From NCBI GenBank assembly GCA_035387885.1, contig DAOOOW010000001.1, forward strand, positions 48,173 through 112,172: a stretch of 64,000 bases of DNA, given 5' to 3'. Under the pieces are notes generated by a model that saw nothing but the letters and a program-made list of their open reading frames with translations, was not told the origin of the DNA and searched no databases. Shown piece after piece: positions 14,353 through 22,841 of the stretch. A program made the translations under genes and the position numbers. The DNA comes from DAOOOW01 sp035387885. GTDB lineage: Bacteria > Patescibacteriota > Patescibacteriia > UBA2196. The stretch's first letter is position 1; every line of letters starts with the position of its first letter.

Positions 14353-16443
14353 ATGTCTTGGCAATTAAATACTGAACTTAAAACTTTAAATAAAATGGGG
14401 GCAGATCTGGCTCCCAAATTTAAAAAACTGGGTCTTTTAACCATTGAAGACCTGTTGTTTTATTTTCCTTTTCGTTATGATGATTATTCTAATTTAATTA
14501 AAATTGAAAAATTGGTGCCCAATATTTTAACCACACTTAGAGTTAAAGTCGAATTAATTAGCAGCAGACGTTCTTTTAAAAAACACATGTTAATTACCGA
14601 AGCTGTGGTGGCCGACGAAACTGGCCAAATTAAAATTATTTGGTTTAATCAAAATTTTATTGCTAAAATTTTAAATATTGGCGATGAAATTTATTTGTCA
14701 GGCAAACCCATAATCACCGATCATAGTGCGGAATTCCATAACCCTGTATTTGAAAAAATCGGCAAGTTTGAAAAAGCCACTATGCACACCAATCGTTTGG
14801 TGCCAGTCTATTCCAGCACTGAAAAACTTTCTCAAAAACAAATTAGATTTTTATTAAAACAAATCTTACCAGTTAGCGCGCAAATTCAAGAATGGTTACC
14901 CCAAGAAATCATGCTCCAAGAAAAATTTTTGGCCTTGCAACAAGCTATTTATCAAATTCATTTTCCCAAAGACCAAGCAACTTTGGAATTAGCCAAAAAC
15001 AGATTGAAATTTGATGAAATATTTTTATTACAAATTCATTCTGGTTTAATTAAAAAAGAATTGGCTCAGTTGCAAAGCCCCAAAATTAATTTTTTTGCCA
15101 CAGAAACTAAAGAATTTGTGGACCAGCTACCTTTTAAATTAACCGACTCGCAAAAAAAAGCTGCTTGGGAAATTATTAAAAATTTAAATCACGGCAAACC
15201 CATGAACCGTTTGCTCGAAGGTGATGTGGGTTCTGGCAAAACCATTGCCGTAGCCTTGGCGATTTTTAATGTGCTCTTAAATAAATTGCAGGTGGCCTGC
15301 ATGGAACCTACGGAAATTTTAGCCCAGCAACAGTTTAATGTTTTTAAAAAAAATTTTCAAAAATATAATTTTAACATTGCCCTTTTAACCAGTTCTTTAA
15401 CCTATTTTAACAATGAACATCTAAGTAAAAAAGAACTACTTAAAAAAATAAAAGACCGCACGGTCGATTTAGTTATTGGCACGCATGCTTTAATTCAAGA
15501 AAAAGTTATTTTTAATAATTTGGCTCTAGTGGTTATCGATGAACAACACCGCTTTGGGGTAAGTCAAAGAAAAATGCTTAAAGAAAAATCTCAGAGCAAC
15601 AAAAATATTCAAACCATGCCCCATTTATTGTCGATGACCGCGACTCCCATTCCTCGCTCTTTAAGTCTGACCCTTTATGGCGATTTGGATTTATCTATTA
15701 TTGATGAAATGCCCTTGGCCCGCATGGCTATTCAAACAGAAATTATTGGTCCAGAAAAAAGAGCTCAAGTTTATAATTTTATCAAAGAACAAATCCAAGC
15801 CGGCCATCAAATTTTTATTGTTTGTCCTTTGATTGATCCTTCGGATAAACTGGGTGTTAAAGCCGTGGTTGAAGAGTTTGAAAAATTGGATAAAAAAATA
15901 TTCCCGGAAATTTCCGTGGGTTTATTACACGGACGGCTTAAGGTCGAAGAAAAAGAAAAAATAATGCAAGATTTTAAAGCCCAAAAAATTAAAATCCTCG
16001 TAGCTACCGCGGTGATTGAAGTGGGTATCGATATACCTAATGCCACAGTCATGATGATCGAATCAGCAGAAAGATTTGGGCTTTCGCAATTGCATCAACT
16101 TCGCGGTCGGGTTGGCAGAAGTGAATACCAATCATATTGTTTTTTAATGACTGAATCTGAAAGTCCAGAAACTATGCGTCGTATGCATGCTATGCTCACA
16201 GCCAAAAATGGTTTTGAACTAGCAGAAAAAGATTTAGAGTTTAGAGGTCCTGGAGAAATTTATGGCATTAAACAATCGGGTTTTAATGATCTTTTAAAAA
16301 TTGCTAAACTCACCGATTGGTTATTGATTAAAAAAGCCAAACCTTGGGTTGATAAAATTTTACACATAGATCCAACTTTAAACAAATTTCCACTCATTAA
16401 AGAGAAAATCAAGAATTTTGAAATGAATTTACATTTTGAATAA
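14353..16443 (+). CDS. recG: ATP-dependent DNA helicase RecG
   Basis: The 696-residue protein matches RecG throughout. It has an N-terminal OB/wedge domain (LGLLTIEDLLFYFPFRYDD), Walker A GDVGSGKT near residue 290, DEQHRFG near 396, motif III SMTATPIPRSL, and helicase domain 2 with ATAVIEVGIDIPNA and QLRGRVGRSE. RecG remodels stalled replication forks and branched recombination intermediates. The length is typical. It follows a terminator and appears monocistronic, or shares a transcript with the glutaredoxin gene. Confidence 0.97.
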   Translation: MSWQLNTELKTLNKMGADLAPKFKKLGLLTIEDLLFYFPFRYDDYSNLIKIEKLVPNILTTLRVKVELISSRRSFKKHMLITEAVVADETGQIKIIWFNQNFIAKILNIGDEIYLSGKPIITDHSAEFHNPVFEKIGKFEKATMHTNRLVPVYSSTEKLSQKQIRFLLKQILPVSAQIQEWLPQEIMLQEKFLALQQAIYQIHFPKDQATLELAKNRLKFDEIFLLQIHSGLIKKELAQLQSPKINFFATETKEFVDQLPFKLTDSQKKAAWEIIKNLNHGKPMNRLLEGDVGSGKTIAVALAIFNVLLNKLQVACMEPTEILAQQQFNVFKKNFQKYNFNIALLTSSLTYFNNEHLSKKELLKKIKDRTVDLVIGTHALIQEKVIFNNLALVVIDEQHRFGVSQRKMLKEKSQSNKNIQTMPHLLSMTATPIPRSLSLTLYGDLDLSIIDEMPLARMAIQTEIIGPEKRAQVYNFIKEQIQAGHQIFIVCPLIDPSDKLGVKAVVEEFEKLDKKIFPEISVGLLHGRLKVEEKEKIMQDFKAQKIKILVATAVIEVGIDIPNATVMMIESAERFGLSQLHQLRGRVGRSEYQSYCFLMTESESPETMRRMHAMLTAKNGFELAEKDLEFRGPGEIYGIKQSGFNDLLKIAKLTDWLLIKKAKPWVDKILHIDPTLNKFPLIKEKIKNFEMNLHFE

Positions 16444-16536
16444 AGAAATAAACTTAGTAGCTTGCCTACTTTTTTAAAAAATGATACTCTAATACTACTG
16501 TTAACAATTAACCAGAGCTTTGCTCTTACAAATATT

Positions 16537-16794
16537 ATGCCTGAAACAAAAATTACTATTTATTCCACCCCCTATTGTGGATATTGCAAAATGGTCAAAC
16601 AATATTTAGATGAACACAAAATTGGCTACACTGATATTGATGTCATGGTCGATGAAAAAGCAGCCCAATATATGGTTGAAAAAACCAAGCAACAAGGCGT
16701 ACCGGTCACCATTATTGAAAAAGACGGCCAAGAAAATATTATCATTGGTTTTAATAAAGCAGAATTAGCTAAAATTTTAAATATTAATAATTAA
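16537..16794 (+). CDS. Glutaredoxin-family protein
   Basis: The 85-residue protein has one thioredoxin fold with active site TPYCGYC near residue 10 and cis-proline region GVPVTII. ATG 16537 sits immediately before the first strand (KITIYSTPYC); upstream sequence in the frame is not protein-like. It would act as a cytoplasmic thiol-disulfide exchanger. It lies just upstream of an exported DsbA-like gene, so the two may serve redox work on either side of the membrane. Confidence 0.88.
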   Translation: MPETKITIYSTPYCGYCKMVKQYLDEHKIGYTDIDVMVDEKAAQYMVEKTKQQGVPVTIIEKDGQENIIIGFNKAELAKILNINN

Positions 16795-16833
16795 CAACCA
16801 GTTGTTTTTTAACAATGGTCAAATATATTTTAT

Positions 16834-17562
16834 ATGTCAGAAACAAAAAATGAATCCAAAAAATTTATCACTGATTCCCCTAAAACAAATTTTTTTATTG
16901 GTCTTGTTTTGGGTGTTGCTATCATCTCCACAATCGGTTTTGTAGGACTTGGTATAACCAAAAAAGATTCTACTAAAAACACTGCCACTAATTCTGAGAA
17001 CTCTGGGCAACAAGTAGCTGGTGAACAGGCTGAAGCGAAAGAACCTGTTGTTGATTTAAAAATTACTGACAGCGACCATGTCTGGGGTGATAAAAATGCT
17101 CCAGTAAAAATATTCGAATTTTCAGATTTTCAATGCCCTTACTGTGCCAAACATCATGAAACACTAAAAAAAATAGTTGAAGATTATGATGGTCAGGTGG
17201 CTTGGGTTTTTAAACAATTTCCTATTCAATCACATCCTTTGGGTATGCCAGGAGCTTTGGCTTCTGAATGTGCCAATGAGCAAGGAAAATTTTGGGAAAT
17301 GTCTGATATGATTTTTTCTAATCAAAGCACTTTAACTGCCGAAAGTTTTGCCAGTTTTGCTAAAGACTTAGGTTTAGACACAGAAAAATTTAATACTTGT
17401 GTTAAAGACGCCAAATACACCGAAAGAATTACTGCTGATTATAATTTAGGTATTGATTCTGGAGTGCAAGGCACACCATCTAACTTCATCAACAACAAAT
17501 TAGTTCCTGGCGCTTTGCCATACGAAAATATAAAAAGCGTGATTGATGACTTGTTAAAATAA
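16834..17562 (+). CDS. DsbA-type thiol-disulfide oxidoreductase, membrane-anchored
   Basis: The 242-residue protein has a membrane anchor at about residues 19-42, a Ser/Gln/Glu linker and a DsbA/thioredoxin_4 domain. It carries active site CPYC (FSDFQCPYCAKHHE), the helical insertion and cis-proline loop GTPSNF. Outside the membrane it would form disulfides in exported proteins; the Cys-rich pilin-like proteins at 7-9 kb and the Cys-repeat protein at 29 kb are obvious candidate substrates. A bidirectional terminator separates it from folD. Confidence 0.9.
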   Translation: MSETKNESKKFITDSPKTNFFIGLVLGVAIISTIGFVGLGITKKDSTKNTATNSENSGQQVAGEQAEAKEPVVDLKITDSDHVWGDKNAPVKIFEFSDFQCPYCAKHHETLKKIVEDYDGQVAWVFKQFPIQSHPLGMPGALASECANEQGKFWEMSDMIFSNQSTLTAESFASFAKDLGLDTEKFNTCVKDAKYTERITADYNLGIDSGVQGTPSNFINNKLVPGALPYENIKSVIDDLLK

Positions 17563-17609
17563 TCACTTGCTAATTAGAGCGAATTAATTGCTAATTTTAC
17601 GAATATTTT

Positions 17610-17634
17610 AAAAGACCGTTATAAACGGTCTTTT
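17610..17634. terminator. Bidirectional terminator between convergent genes
   Basis: Perfect hairpin AAAAGACCGTT-ATA-AACGGTCTTTT with T-runs on both strands, serving the DsbA-like gene (plus) and folD (minus). Confidence 0.85.
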
Positions 17635-17648
17635 AAAATTTTAAATTA

Positions 17649-18494
17649 TTATTTTACTTTAGACAGTTTAATTAAATTTTTAAAAAGATAAGCTACAGTT
17701 AATGGTCCAACCCCACCAGGCACAGGAGAAATATATTTTGTTTTAATTAAGCAACTTGGGTCAACGTCCCCAAATATTTTTTTGCCAACTCGATTTATAC
17801 CTACATCAATTATGATAGCATCTTTTTTTAGCATAGCTGGCTTTAAAAAATTTTTCTTACCAAGAGCGATAATAACAATACGGTAATTGGTAATTGGTAA
17901 TTGGTAATTGGTAAATTGACTTTTTGATTTTATAAAAACTTTAATTTTTTCTTTGGCTAATTCTTTTTTTAGAGATTCAGCAAATTCTTGACTATGACAC
18001 AAGATGACGGCTTTTTTATTAATTAATTTTTGTTTAGATAATTTAATCAAATGTAAAATACTCTGGATGGTTGGAGAAATTATCTCTGGTGACCTCTCCC
18101 CAACCCTCTCCTTATAAAGGAGAGGGGGATGCAGCCCGTCTACATCCTTTTTTTTGTCAATCAAAGAAATAATCTTATTAGTCTTAAATTTTTTAGGTAA
18201 TGGTAGTTGCACCATTAGGCCAGTTATTTTTTTATCATTATTTAATTTTTTAATTAAGTTAACTATTTTTTGCTCGCTAACAGTTTCTGATAAATGATAT
18301 TTAAAAAAATTAACACCAATTTCTTTGGCGCGTTTTTCTTTGATAGCCACATAAATTTTTGAGGCCGGATCATGCCCAACTAAAATCACCGCCAAAGTTG
18401 GTTTAAATTTTAATTTCGCGATTTGTTTTTTCAAATCTAAAAATATTTTTTCTGCTTCTTTGGAACCATCAAGCAAAATTTGACTGTTGAGCAT
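17649..18494 (-). CDS. folD: Methylenetetrahydrofolate dehydrogenase/cyclohydrolase with repeat-derived segments
   Basis: The 281-residue FolD interconverts methylene-, methenyl- and formyl-tetrahydrofolate. The catalytic PASKIYVAIKEKRA region with Lys, the VQLPLPKK loop, DVDGLHP and the C-terminal PVPGGVGPLTVA are all present. Two segments are unusual. After DVDGLHP, about 17 residues (PLLYKERVGER...) are encoded by a dispersed palindrome (18104-18126). Before the IVIIALGK strand, residues such as FTNYQLPITNY come from a TAATTGG tandem tract (17882-17914). The frame stays open, so the protein may still work, but the nucleotide-binding half is altered. Confidence 0.9.
   Translation of the reverse strand: MLNSQILLDGSKEAEKIFLDLKKQIAKLKFKPTLAVILVGHDPASKIYVAIKEKRAKEIGVNFFKYHLSETVSEQKIVNLIKKLNNDKKITGLMVQLPLPKKFKTNKIISLIDKKKDVDGLHPPLLYKERVGERSPEIISPTIQSILHLIKLSKQKLINKKAVILCHSQEFAESLKKELAKEKIKVFIKSKSQFTNYQLPITNYRIVIIALGKKNFLKPAMLKKDAIIIDVGINRVGKKIFGDVDPSCLIKTKYISPVPGGVGPLTVAYLFKNLIKLSKVK
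18104..18126. repeat. Dispersed palindrome inside folD
   Basis: CCCTCTCCTT-ATA-AAGGAGAGGG with a preceding CCTCTCC; nearly the same sequence lies in non-coding DNA at 19783-19815. Confidence 0.85.
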
Positions 18495-18544
18495 ATTTTT
18501 AGTAAGGTTAGGTTATTAAATTAACCTTATTACTCGGAGGAAAA

Positions 18545-18697
18545 ATGAACTTTTTTATCTTTTCAATACTCACCACAAGTGCTTTATTAATCATGGGTAT
18601 ATGGGTTGGTGTTTCTATTTTTCGTGGCACCACCAATGGAACATGGCGTTATTTGACAAAAAGCGTGTTTCACAGAATATTCACACGAAAGGAGTAA
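18545..18697 (+). CDS. Small single-helix membrane protein
   Basis: A 50-residue ORF: a hydrophobic helix (FIFSILTTSALLIMGIWVGV) and a basic tail (SVFHRIFTRKE). CGGAGG lies 5 bases before ATG, and an inverted repeat (TAAGGTTA/TAACCTTA, about 18503-18531) lies in the leader. The next ORF's Shine-Dalgarno sequence overlaps its end. It is too short for family assignment. First gene of a small accessory cluster ending at a terminator at 19299. Confidence 0.55.
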   Translation: MNFFIFSILTTSALLIMGIWVGVSIFRGTTNGTWRYLTKSVFHRIFTRKE

Positions 18698-18701
18698 ACT
18701 A

Positions 18702-18995
18702 ATGTAATCATTAACAGGGGATTTTCTACCGGTTATCCACCATTGGAAAATTTCAGGAACTGCTTTTTTAATCAAATTATTAAAAGAAGCATATGACGCA
18801 GACCCTCTAATTATTCCAATACATGTTTGTATGACTCGCAATCTATTTTTTGAAAAAAGAATCGCTACCCATGACTTCCGTCTTGGAAAATACTTGTTAC
18901 GTCTGCCCATGTGGACAGGCAAAGAAGCACGGGAGGAGCTTGAGTGTAATCAAATGCTTCATTTTAAAATTACTGAAATTTCTCATCAAGAATAA
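18702..18995 (+). pseudogene. Unknown ORF with TAA as second codon
   Basis: ATG 18702 has a good GGAG site, but the next codon is TAA (18705-18707). After it the same frame stays open for 96 codons with protein-like content (for example GDFLPVIHHWKISGTAF, ATHDFRLGKYLLRLP and a helical, acidic C-terminus). No alternative ATG, GTG or TTG occurs early in the frame. A nonsense mutation, sequencing error or unusual initiation could explain this. The next gene follows with its own AGGAGG. Function unknown. Confidence 0.5.
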
Positions 18996-19055
18996 TAACA
19001 AAAAACGCAAAATACAATATTTTCAACTACTCAGCAGCACTCCCAAGGAGGCACT

Positions 19056-19259
19056 ATGACATTCCAAGAGGTAGCCATAAGACGTTACTTCATCTGCAAA
19101 AAAAATGGTGTTTTATATTTCAAGACGTCAGAAACAAATGCGCGATATTGGATTATGCATAAAGCAACGTGGGGCGAGGTTACAAATGAGGATCTTCCAA
19201 AGCTGGGGGATGTTTTCATACCCAGTGCTGAGGAACTCACAGAAAGACTGGACATCTGA
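19056..19259 (+). CDS. Small protein, unknown
   Basis: A 67-residue soluble protein starting at ATG 19056 after AAGGAGG. It is rich in aromatic and charged residues (RRYFICKKNGVLYFKTSE; MHKATWGEVTNEDLPKLGD). No known motif. Last gene of the accessory cluster 18545-19259; a strong terminator follows. Confidence 0.6.
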   Translation: MTFQEVAIRRYFICKKNGVLYFKTSETNARYWIMHKATWGEVTNEDLPKLGDVFIPSAEELTERLDI

Positions 19260-19277
19260 AAATAATTGTCTCTCCAT

Positions 19278-19310
19278 CTGCCAGTTGCAAAACTGGCAGT
19301 TTTTATTTTT
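19278..19310 (+). terminator. Strong intrinsic terminator
   Basis: Stem CTGCCAGTT/AACTGGCAG with a 4-base loop, then a T-rich run. Confidence 0.92.
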
Positions 19311-19397
19311 TAAATTTTAAATTTATTTAGTCTTGCAATTGTGAGTAGTTTAAAAAATGTCTCACCTGGCCCCCTCCCCTTAATAGGGGGGGTAGTA

Positions 19398-19784
19398 TTA
19401 TTTTTTATTATTTTTTATCTCTTCACCAGTAATCCATATTTTTTCCACAACCGAATCAATATTGTCAAAAATTTCTTTACTATTAAATCTTTCAACAATT
19501 ATACCTATTGATTCTAAATATTTTTGTCTTCTATTATCATACTCCGCTTGATCATCATACTCATGGGTACGCCCATCAATTTCAATACATAATTTAAGAG
19601 TTGGTGCGTAAAAATCTACTATGTAAGATCCAATACTGTATTGTCTTTTGAATTTATATCCCAATTGATTGGCTTTAAGTTTTGACCATAATAATCTTTC
19701 ACCTTTAGGCATGGATTGTCTTAACAATCTTCTAACGCTTTTCTTCTCTTCTGTGTTATAGAGTGTGGTGAGCATAGAATACAC
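19398..19784 (-). CDS. DUF559 (Vsr-like) endonuclease-domain protein
   Basis: The 128-residue protein carries the DUF559 pattern: RRLLRQSMPKGERLLWSKLK, then GYKFKRQYSIGSYIVDFYAP, LCIEIDGRTHEY, and a C-terminal GIIVERFNSKEI strand. D (VDFY) and E-I-D-G-R fit the PD-(D/E)XK core of very-short-patch-repair-like nucleases. DUF559 genes are often dispersed singly in small genomes; role unknown. Its start codon lies next to a dispersed palindrome (19783-19815) that separates it from glyA. Confidence 0.85.
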   Translation of the reverse strand: MYSMLTTLYNTEEKKSVRRLLRQSMPKGERLLWSKLKANQLGYKFKRQYSIGSYIVDFYAPTLKLCIEIDGRTHEYDDQAEYDNRRQKYLESIGIIVERFNSKEIFDNIDSVVEKIWITGEEIKNNKK

Positions 19785-19823
19785 CTCTCCCTACCCTCTC
19801 CTTATAAAGGAGAGGGGAAATAA

Positions 19824-21056
19824 TTAAACTTTAAATCTCTTGGTTAATTGTCCAACTTCCCTTAAAATTTGTTCTGGATTTCTTTTTTCAATTAAATCCT
19901 CATAAATCCATTTGGCAATCATTTTCATTTCTTTTTCTCGCATCCCGCGAGTGGTACAAGCTGGTGTGCCGAGACGAATGCCGGATGGTTTAAAAGGCGA
20001 ACCTGTTTCATATGGAACAGCATTTTTATTGCAAACTATGCCTGCTTTGTCTAACAAAACAGCAGCGTCGTGGCCATTAATATTTTTATCACGTAAATCA
20101 ATTAATAATAAATGTTTGTCTGTGCCACCAGAAATAATTCTAAAACCATATTTTTTTAGCTCACTGGCCAAAACTTTGGCATTTTTAAGCACTTGTCTGG
20201 CGTATTTTTTGAATTTCAAACTTTCAACTTCTTGCAAGCATACACCAATAGCCGCAACTACACTATTAAATGGTCCACCTTGTAAACTAGGAAAAATTCC
20301 TCGATCAATTTTATCTTTTAATTCTTGTCTACAAATAATTATGGCGCCTCTTGGCCCTCTTAAAGTTTTTTGTGTGGACATGGTTACCACGTCAGCGTCT
20401 GGAAAAGGTGAGCCCAAAGCTTTACCAGCCACTAAGCCGGCTTCGTGGGCAATGTCAGCTAAATAATAAGCTCCAACTTTTTTAGCGATTTCTGACATTT
20501 TCTTGTAATTAATTTCTCGCGCATAAGCCGTGCCACCAGAAATAATTAAATTAGGTTTTTCTTTTTTAGCCAGTTTTAAAATTTTATTATAATCAAAAAC
20601 TTCAGTGTTTTTTTCCACACCATAATAAGCAACATTAAAAATTTTTGAAGATAAAGAAATGGGTTTGCCAGACGGTAGTTTCCAACCATGCGATAGATGC
20701 CCGCCGTCGGTTAAATTCATGGCTAATATTTTTTGTCCGGGCTCTAACAAACCGCTGATTACAGCTAAGTTGGCAATCGAAGCCGAAACTGCTTTGCAAT
20801 TTACATGCCAATTTTTTTCTTTTAAACCAAAAACTTTTAAAGCTCTTTTATTGGTTAGATTTTCAATTTCATCAATAATTTCATTGCCCTGATAATATCT
20901 TTTACCAGGTTCGCCTTCAGAATATTTATTAGCTAAAACAGAACTCAAAACTCCCCGAACATTTGGGGAGGCATAATTTTCCGAAGCAATCAAAGTAATT
21001 TTTTCTTGTTGTCTCTTTGCTTCTTTTTTAATTAAATTATTAATTTCTTGATCCAT
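19824..21056 (-). CDS. glyA: Serine hydroxymethyltransferase
   Basis: The 410-residue PLP enzyme converts serine and tetrahydrofolate to glycine and methylene-THF, feeding the folate pool used by FolD nearby. Conserved features: LIASENYASPNVR near the start, NKYSEGEPGKRYYQGNEIID, DIAHEAGLVAG, and the PLP-lysine segment STQKTLRGPRG. The residue before the catalytic Lys is Gln where most SHMTs have His. Length is typical. It starts 47 bases from a tRNA-Arg tail element. Confidence 0.96.
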   Translation of the reverse strand: MDQEINNLIKKEAKRQQEKITLIASENYASPNVRGVLSSVLANKYSEGEPGKRYYQGNEIIDEIENLTNKRALKVFGLKEKNWHVNCKAVSASIANLAVISGLLEPGQKILAMNLTDGGHLSHGWKLPSGKPISLSSKIFNVAYYGVEKNTEVFDYNKILKLAKKEKPNLIISGGTAYAREINYKKMSEIAKKVGAYYLADIAHEAGLVAGKALGSPFPDADVVTMSTQKTLRGPRGAIIICRQELKDKIDRGIFPSLQGGPFNSVVAAIGVCLQEVESLKFKKYARQVLKNAKVLASELKKYGFRIISGGTDKHLLLIDLRDKNINGHDAAVLLDKAGIVCNKNAVPYETGSPFKPSGIRLGTPACTTRGMREKEMKMIAKWIYEDLIEKRNPEQILREVGQLTKRFKV

Positions 21057-21091
21057 TTTTTAAATTATAAATATTTAAATTTTATTTCCCA

Positions 21092-21206
21092 TACCCTTAG
21101 TAGGAGTTGAAGCTTCAATTGAAAAGTAAACTGCTTTACTTTTAATTAGCCAAAACTGGCGAAGCGTTATCCCGAACACTCGGGATCGCTGAGCCCTCGG
21201 ACCTAC
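21092..21206 (-). repeat. tRNA-Arg(UCU) tail element: T-arm copy split by hairpin modules
   Basis: Read on the minus strand from 21206: GTAGGTCCG (T-arm 5' half), about 90 inserted bases, then ACTCCTACTAAGGGTA (T-arm 3' half and acceptor). Inserted modules include ATCCCGAGTGTTCGGGAT, CGCCAGTTTTGGC, and the GCAG-loop hairpin 21122-21143 (stem AAAAGTA/TACTTTT). Confidence 0.75.
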
Positions 21207-21223
21207 AAAAATTTTATTAATCT

Positions 21224-21295
21224 TACCCCCGGTAGGAATCGGACCTACATAACCAGCTTAGAAGGCTGGTGTTCTATCCATTGAACTACAGGGGC
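21224..21295 (-). tRNA. tRNA-Arg (anticodon UCU)
   Basis: Minus strand: acceptor GCCCCTG with CGGGGGT (terminal pair G1-U72); anticodon stem CCAGC/GCTGG with loop CTTCTAA (TCT); T-arm GTAGG-TCCGATT-CCTAC with C at position 55. Confidence 0.92.
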
Positions 21296-21329
21296 ATAAG
21301 TAATAAAATTTATAAAAATTATTTTTAAC

Positions 21330-21575
21330 ATTACCCTCGGTAGGAGTTGCGGCGTTAAACCCCGCAAAATGCGGGGTAGTCACAAAGGGTTGAGCTTTAT
21401 GCCGACAGGCATAGCGAAACCTTCGAACCTTTATAAATAGCTTAGAAGGCTACTGCACTTGGGTTTGTTGATTCCTTCGGCATAACAACAAACCCGTTCT
21501 CGCACCAAAGCACTTAAAGCAGTTTAAGTGCTTTGGTCAGCTCGAACTCCATTGTGCTACAGGTCAGCAAGAAAT
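21330..21575 (-). other. tRNA-like sequence interrupted in D- and T-loops by hairpin modules
   Basis: Read on the minus strand: CTGACCTGTAGCACAATGGA (acceptor and D-stem 5'), about 95 inserted bases including the GCAG-loop hairpin 21505-21536 and a GGGTTTGTTG/CAACAAACCC hairpin, then GTGC (D-stem 3'), A, GTAGC-CTTCTAA-GCTAT (anticodon arm, TCT), TTATA, AAAGGTTCGA (T-arm 5'). Further inserted hairpins and ACTCCTACCGAGGGTAA (21330-21347) follow. It looks like a tRNA-Arg gene invaded by the same modules as the tail elements. Whether an RNA is processed from it is unknown. Confidence 0.55.
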
Positions 21576-21745
21576 AAAATTTATAAAAACCAGTTTTATT
21601 CTATCCTATTTCTCCTAATCTTGCAAGATTTTAAAACTTATGTTAATATAAAAATATTATTTTATAATTATTATTAATGACGTTTTTCTTGGCTTAAGGT
21701 CAAGTCTAACACACCTAAAGCTCGGATAAACGCCAAATTAAAACT

Positions 21746-22087
21746 ATGTTAGACAAAAAAATAAAAGAAGCCCTTATCAAAAAATTTCGTATCCACGAAA
21801 CAGATTCTGGTTCGACTGAAGTTCAAATTGCTATTTTAAGTGAAGAAATTAAAGAATTGGCTGATCATTTAAAATCTCATAAAAAAGATTTTTCTTCCAG
21901 AAGAGGTTTGCTTAGAAAAATTGGCCAACGCAGAAAATTATTAAAATTTTTAGAAAAAGATAATCCTCAGAGTTTTGAAACTCTGGCTAAAAAGTTAAAA
22001 TTAAAAAAGATTGAAGAACCCGAAGAAGAAAAAATTGGCCTTGAAGATGACCTTATTAAAATCGATGAGGAAGAATCTTTGGCTTAA
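21746..22087 (+). CDS. rpsO: 30S ribosomal protein uS15 with acidic tail
   Basis: Residues 1-88 match uS15: KFRIHETDSGSTEVQIAILSEEI, HKKDFSSRRGLLRKIGQRRKLLKFL. It binds 16S rRNA in the platform early in assembly. The 113 residues exceed the usual 89; the additional C-terminal 25 residues are strongly acidic. A short stem-rich leader precedes it (about 21680-21745). It lies 12 bases upstream of rnc and probably shares its transcript. Confidence 0.96.
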   Translation: MLDKKIKEALIKKFRIHETDSGSTEVQIAILSEEIKELADHLKSHKKDFSSRRGLLRKIGQRRKLLKFLEKDNPQSFETLAKKLKLKKIEEPEEEKIGLEDDLIKIDEEESLA

Positions 22088-22099
22088 AAACAAAAAAAT

Positions 22100-22789
22100 A
22101 TGCAAGAAACAAATTTATTTGAAGAAATTTTAAAAATTAAATTCAATAATCAAGATCTTTTAAAACAAGCCCTCATCCATCGTTCCTATCTTAATGAGCA
22201 TGCAGATTTTGCTTTAGGACACAACGAAAGATTAGAATTTCTTGGTGATGCTGTTTTGGAATTAATTGTGACTGAAAATCTTTACCAAAATTACCCTAAT
22301 CCCGAAGGCGAAATGACCAACTGGCGGGCTTCTTTAGTTAATGCCAAAATGCTAGCTGAAATTGCCCATTCTTTAAATGTGGAAAAATTTCTTTTCCTGT
22401 CCAAGGGTGAGGCTAAAGATAAAAATCCTAAAGCTAGAAACTATATTTTAGCCAATGCCATGGAAGCAGTAATTGGAGCTATCTATTTAGATCAAGGTTT
22501 TGAAGTTGTTAAAAAATTTATTTTAGAAAATATTGTCATAAAATTACCAGCCATTTTGGCCAACAAATCTTATGTGGATGCTAAATCTAGATTTCAAGAA
22601 ATGGCTCAGGAAGAAACCGGAGTCACCCCTTCTTATATTGTTTTAGAAGAATCTGGACCTGATCATAATAAAAAATTTATAATTGGAGTTTATTTGGAAG
22701 ATGAATTGATTGCCAAAGGTGAAGGCACTTCCAAACAAGAAGCTCAAATGGCAGCGGCCGAAGAGGGTTTAAAAGTTAAAAATTGGTAA
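22100..22789 (+). CDS. rnc: Ribonuclease III
   Basis: The 229-residue enzyme cleaves double-stranded RNA, including rRNA precursors. The catalytic signature NERLEFLGDAVLELIV is near residues 40-56, the second acidic site is in NAMEAVIGAIYLDQG, and a dsRNA-binding domain occupies the C-terminus (DAKSRFQEMAQEETG ... GTSKQEAQMAAAEEGL). Length is standard. The many long hairpins transcribed in this genome would be potential substrates. Confidence 0.97.
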   Translation: MQETNLFEEILKIKFNNQDLLKQALIHRSYLNEHADFALGHNERLEFLGDAVLELIVTENLYQNYPNPEGEMTNWRASLVNAKMLAEIAHSLNVEKFLFLSKGEAKDKNPKARNYILANAMEAVIGAIYLDQGFEVVKKFILENIVIKLPAILANKSYVDAKSRFQEMAQEETGVTPSYIVLEESGPDHNKKFIIGVYLEDELIAKGEGTSKQEAQMAAAEEGLKVKNW

Positions 22790-22841
22790 AACGAATTCAC
22801 ATATAATTAAATCTATTTTACAACCTAAAAATGGAGGTTAA

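Noticed and set aside
18587..18922. Minus-strand ORF of 111 codons
   Set aside because: Antisense to the accessory cluster 18545-19259, whose genes have AGGAGG sites and a terminator; no initiation signal on the minus strand.
21057..21745. Integrated phage or plasmid remnant at the tRNA-Arg locus
   Set aside because: No integrase, phage gene or long direct repeat beyond the T-arm copies; only hairpin modules are present.
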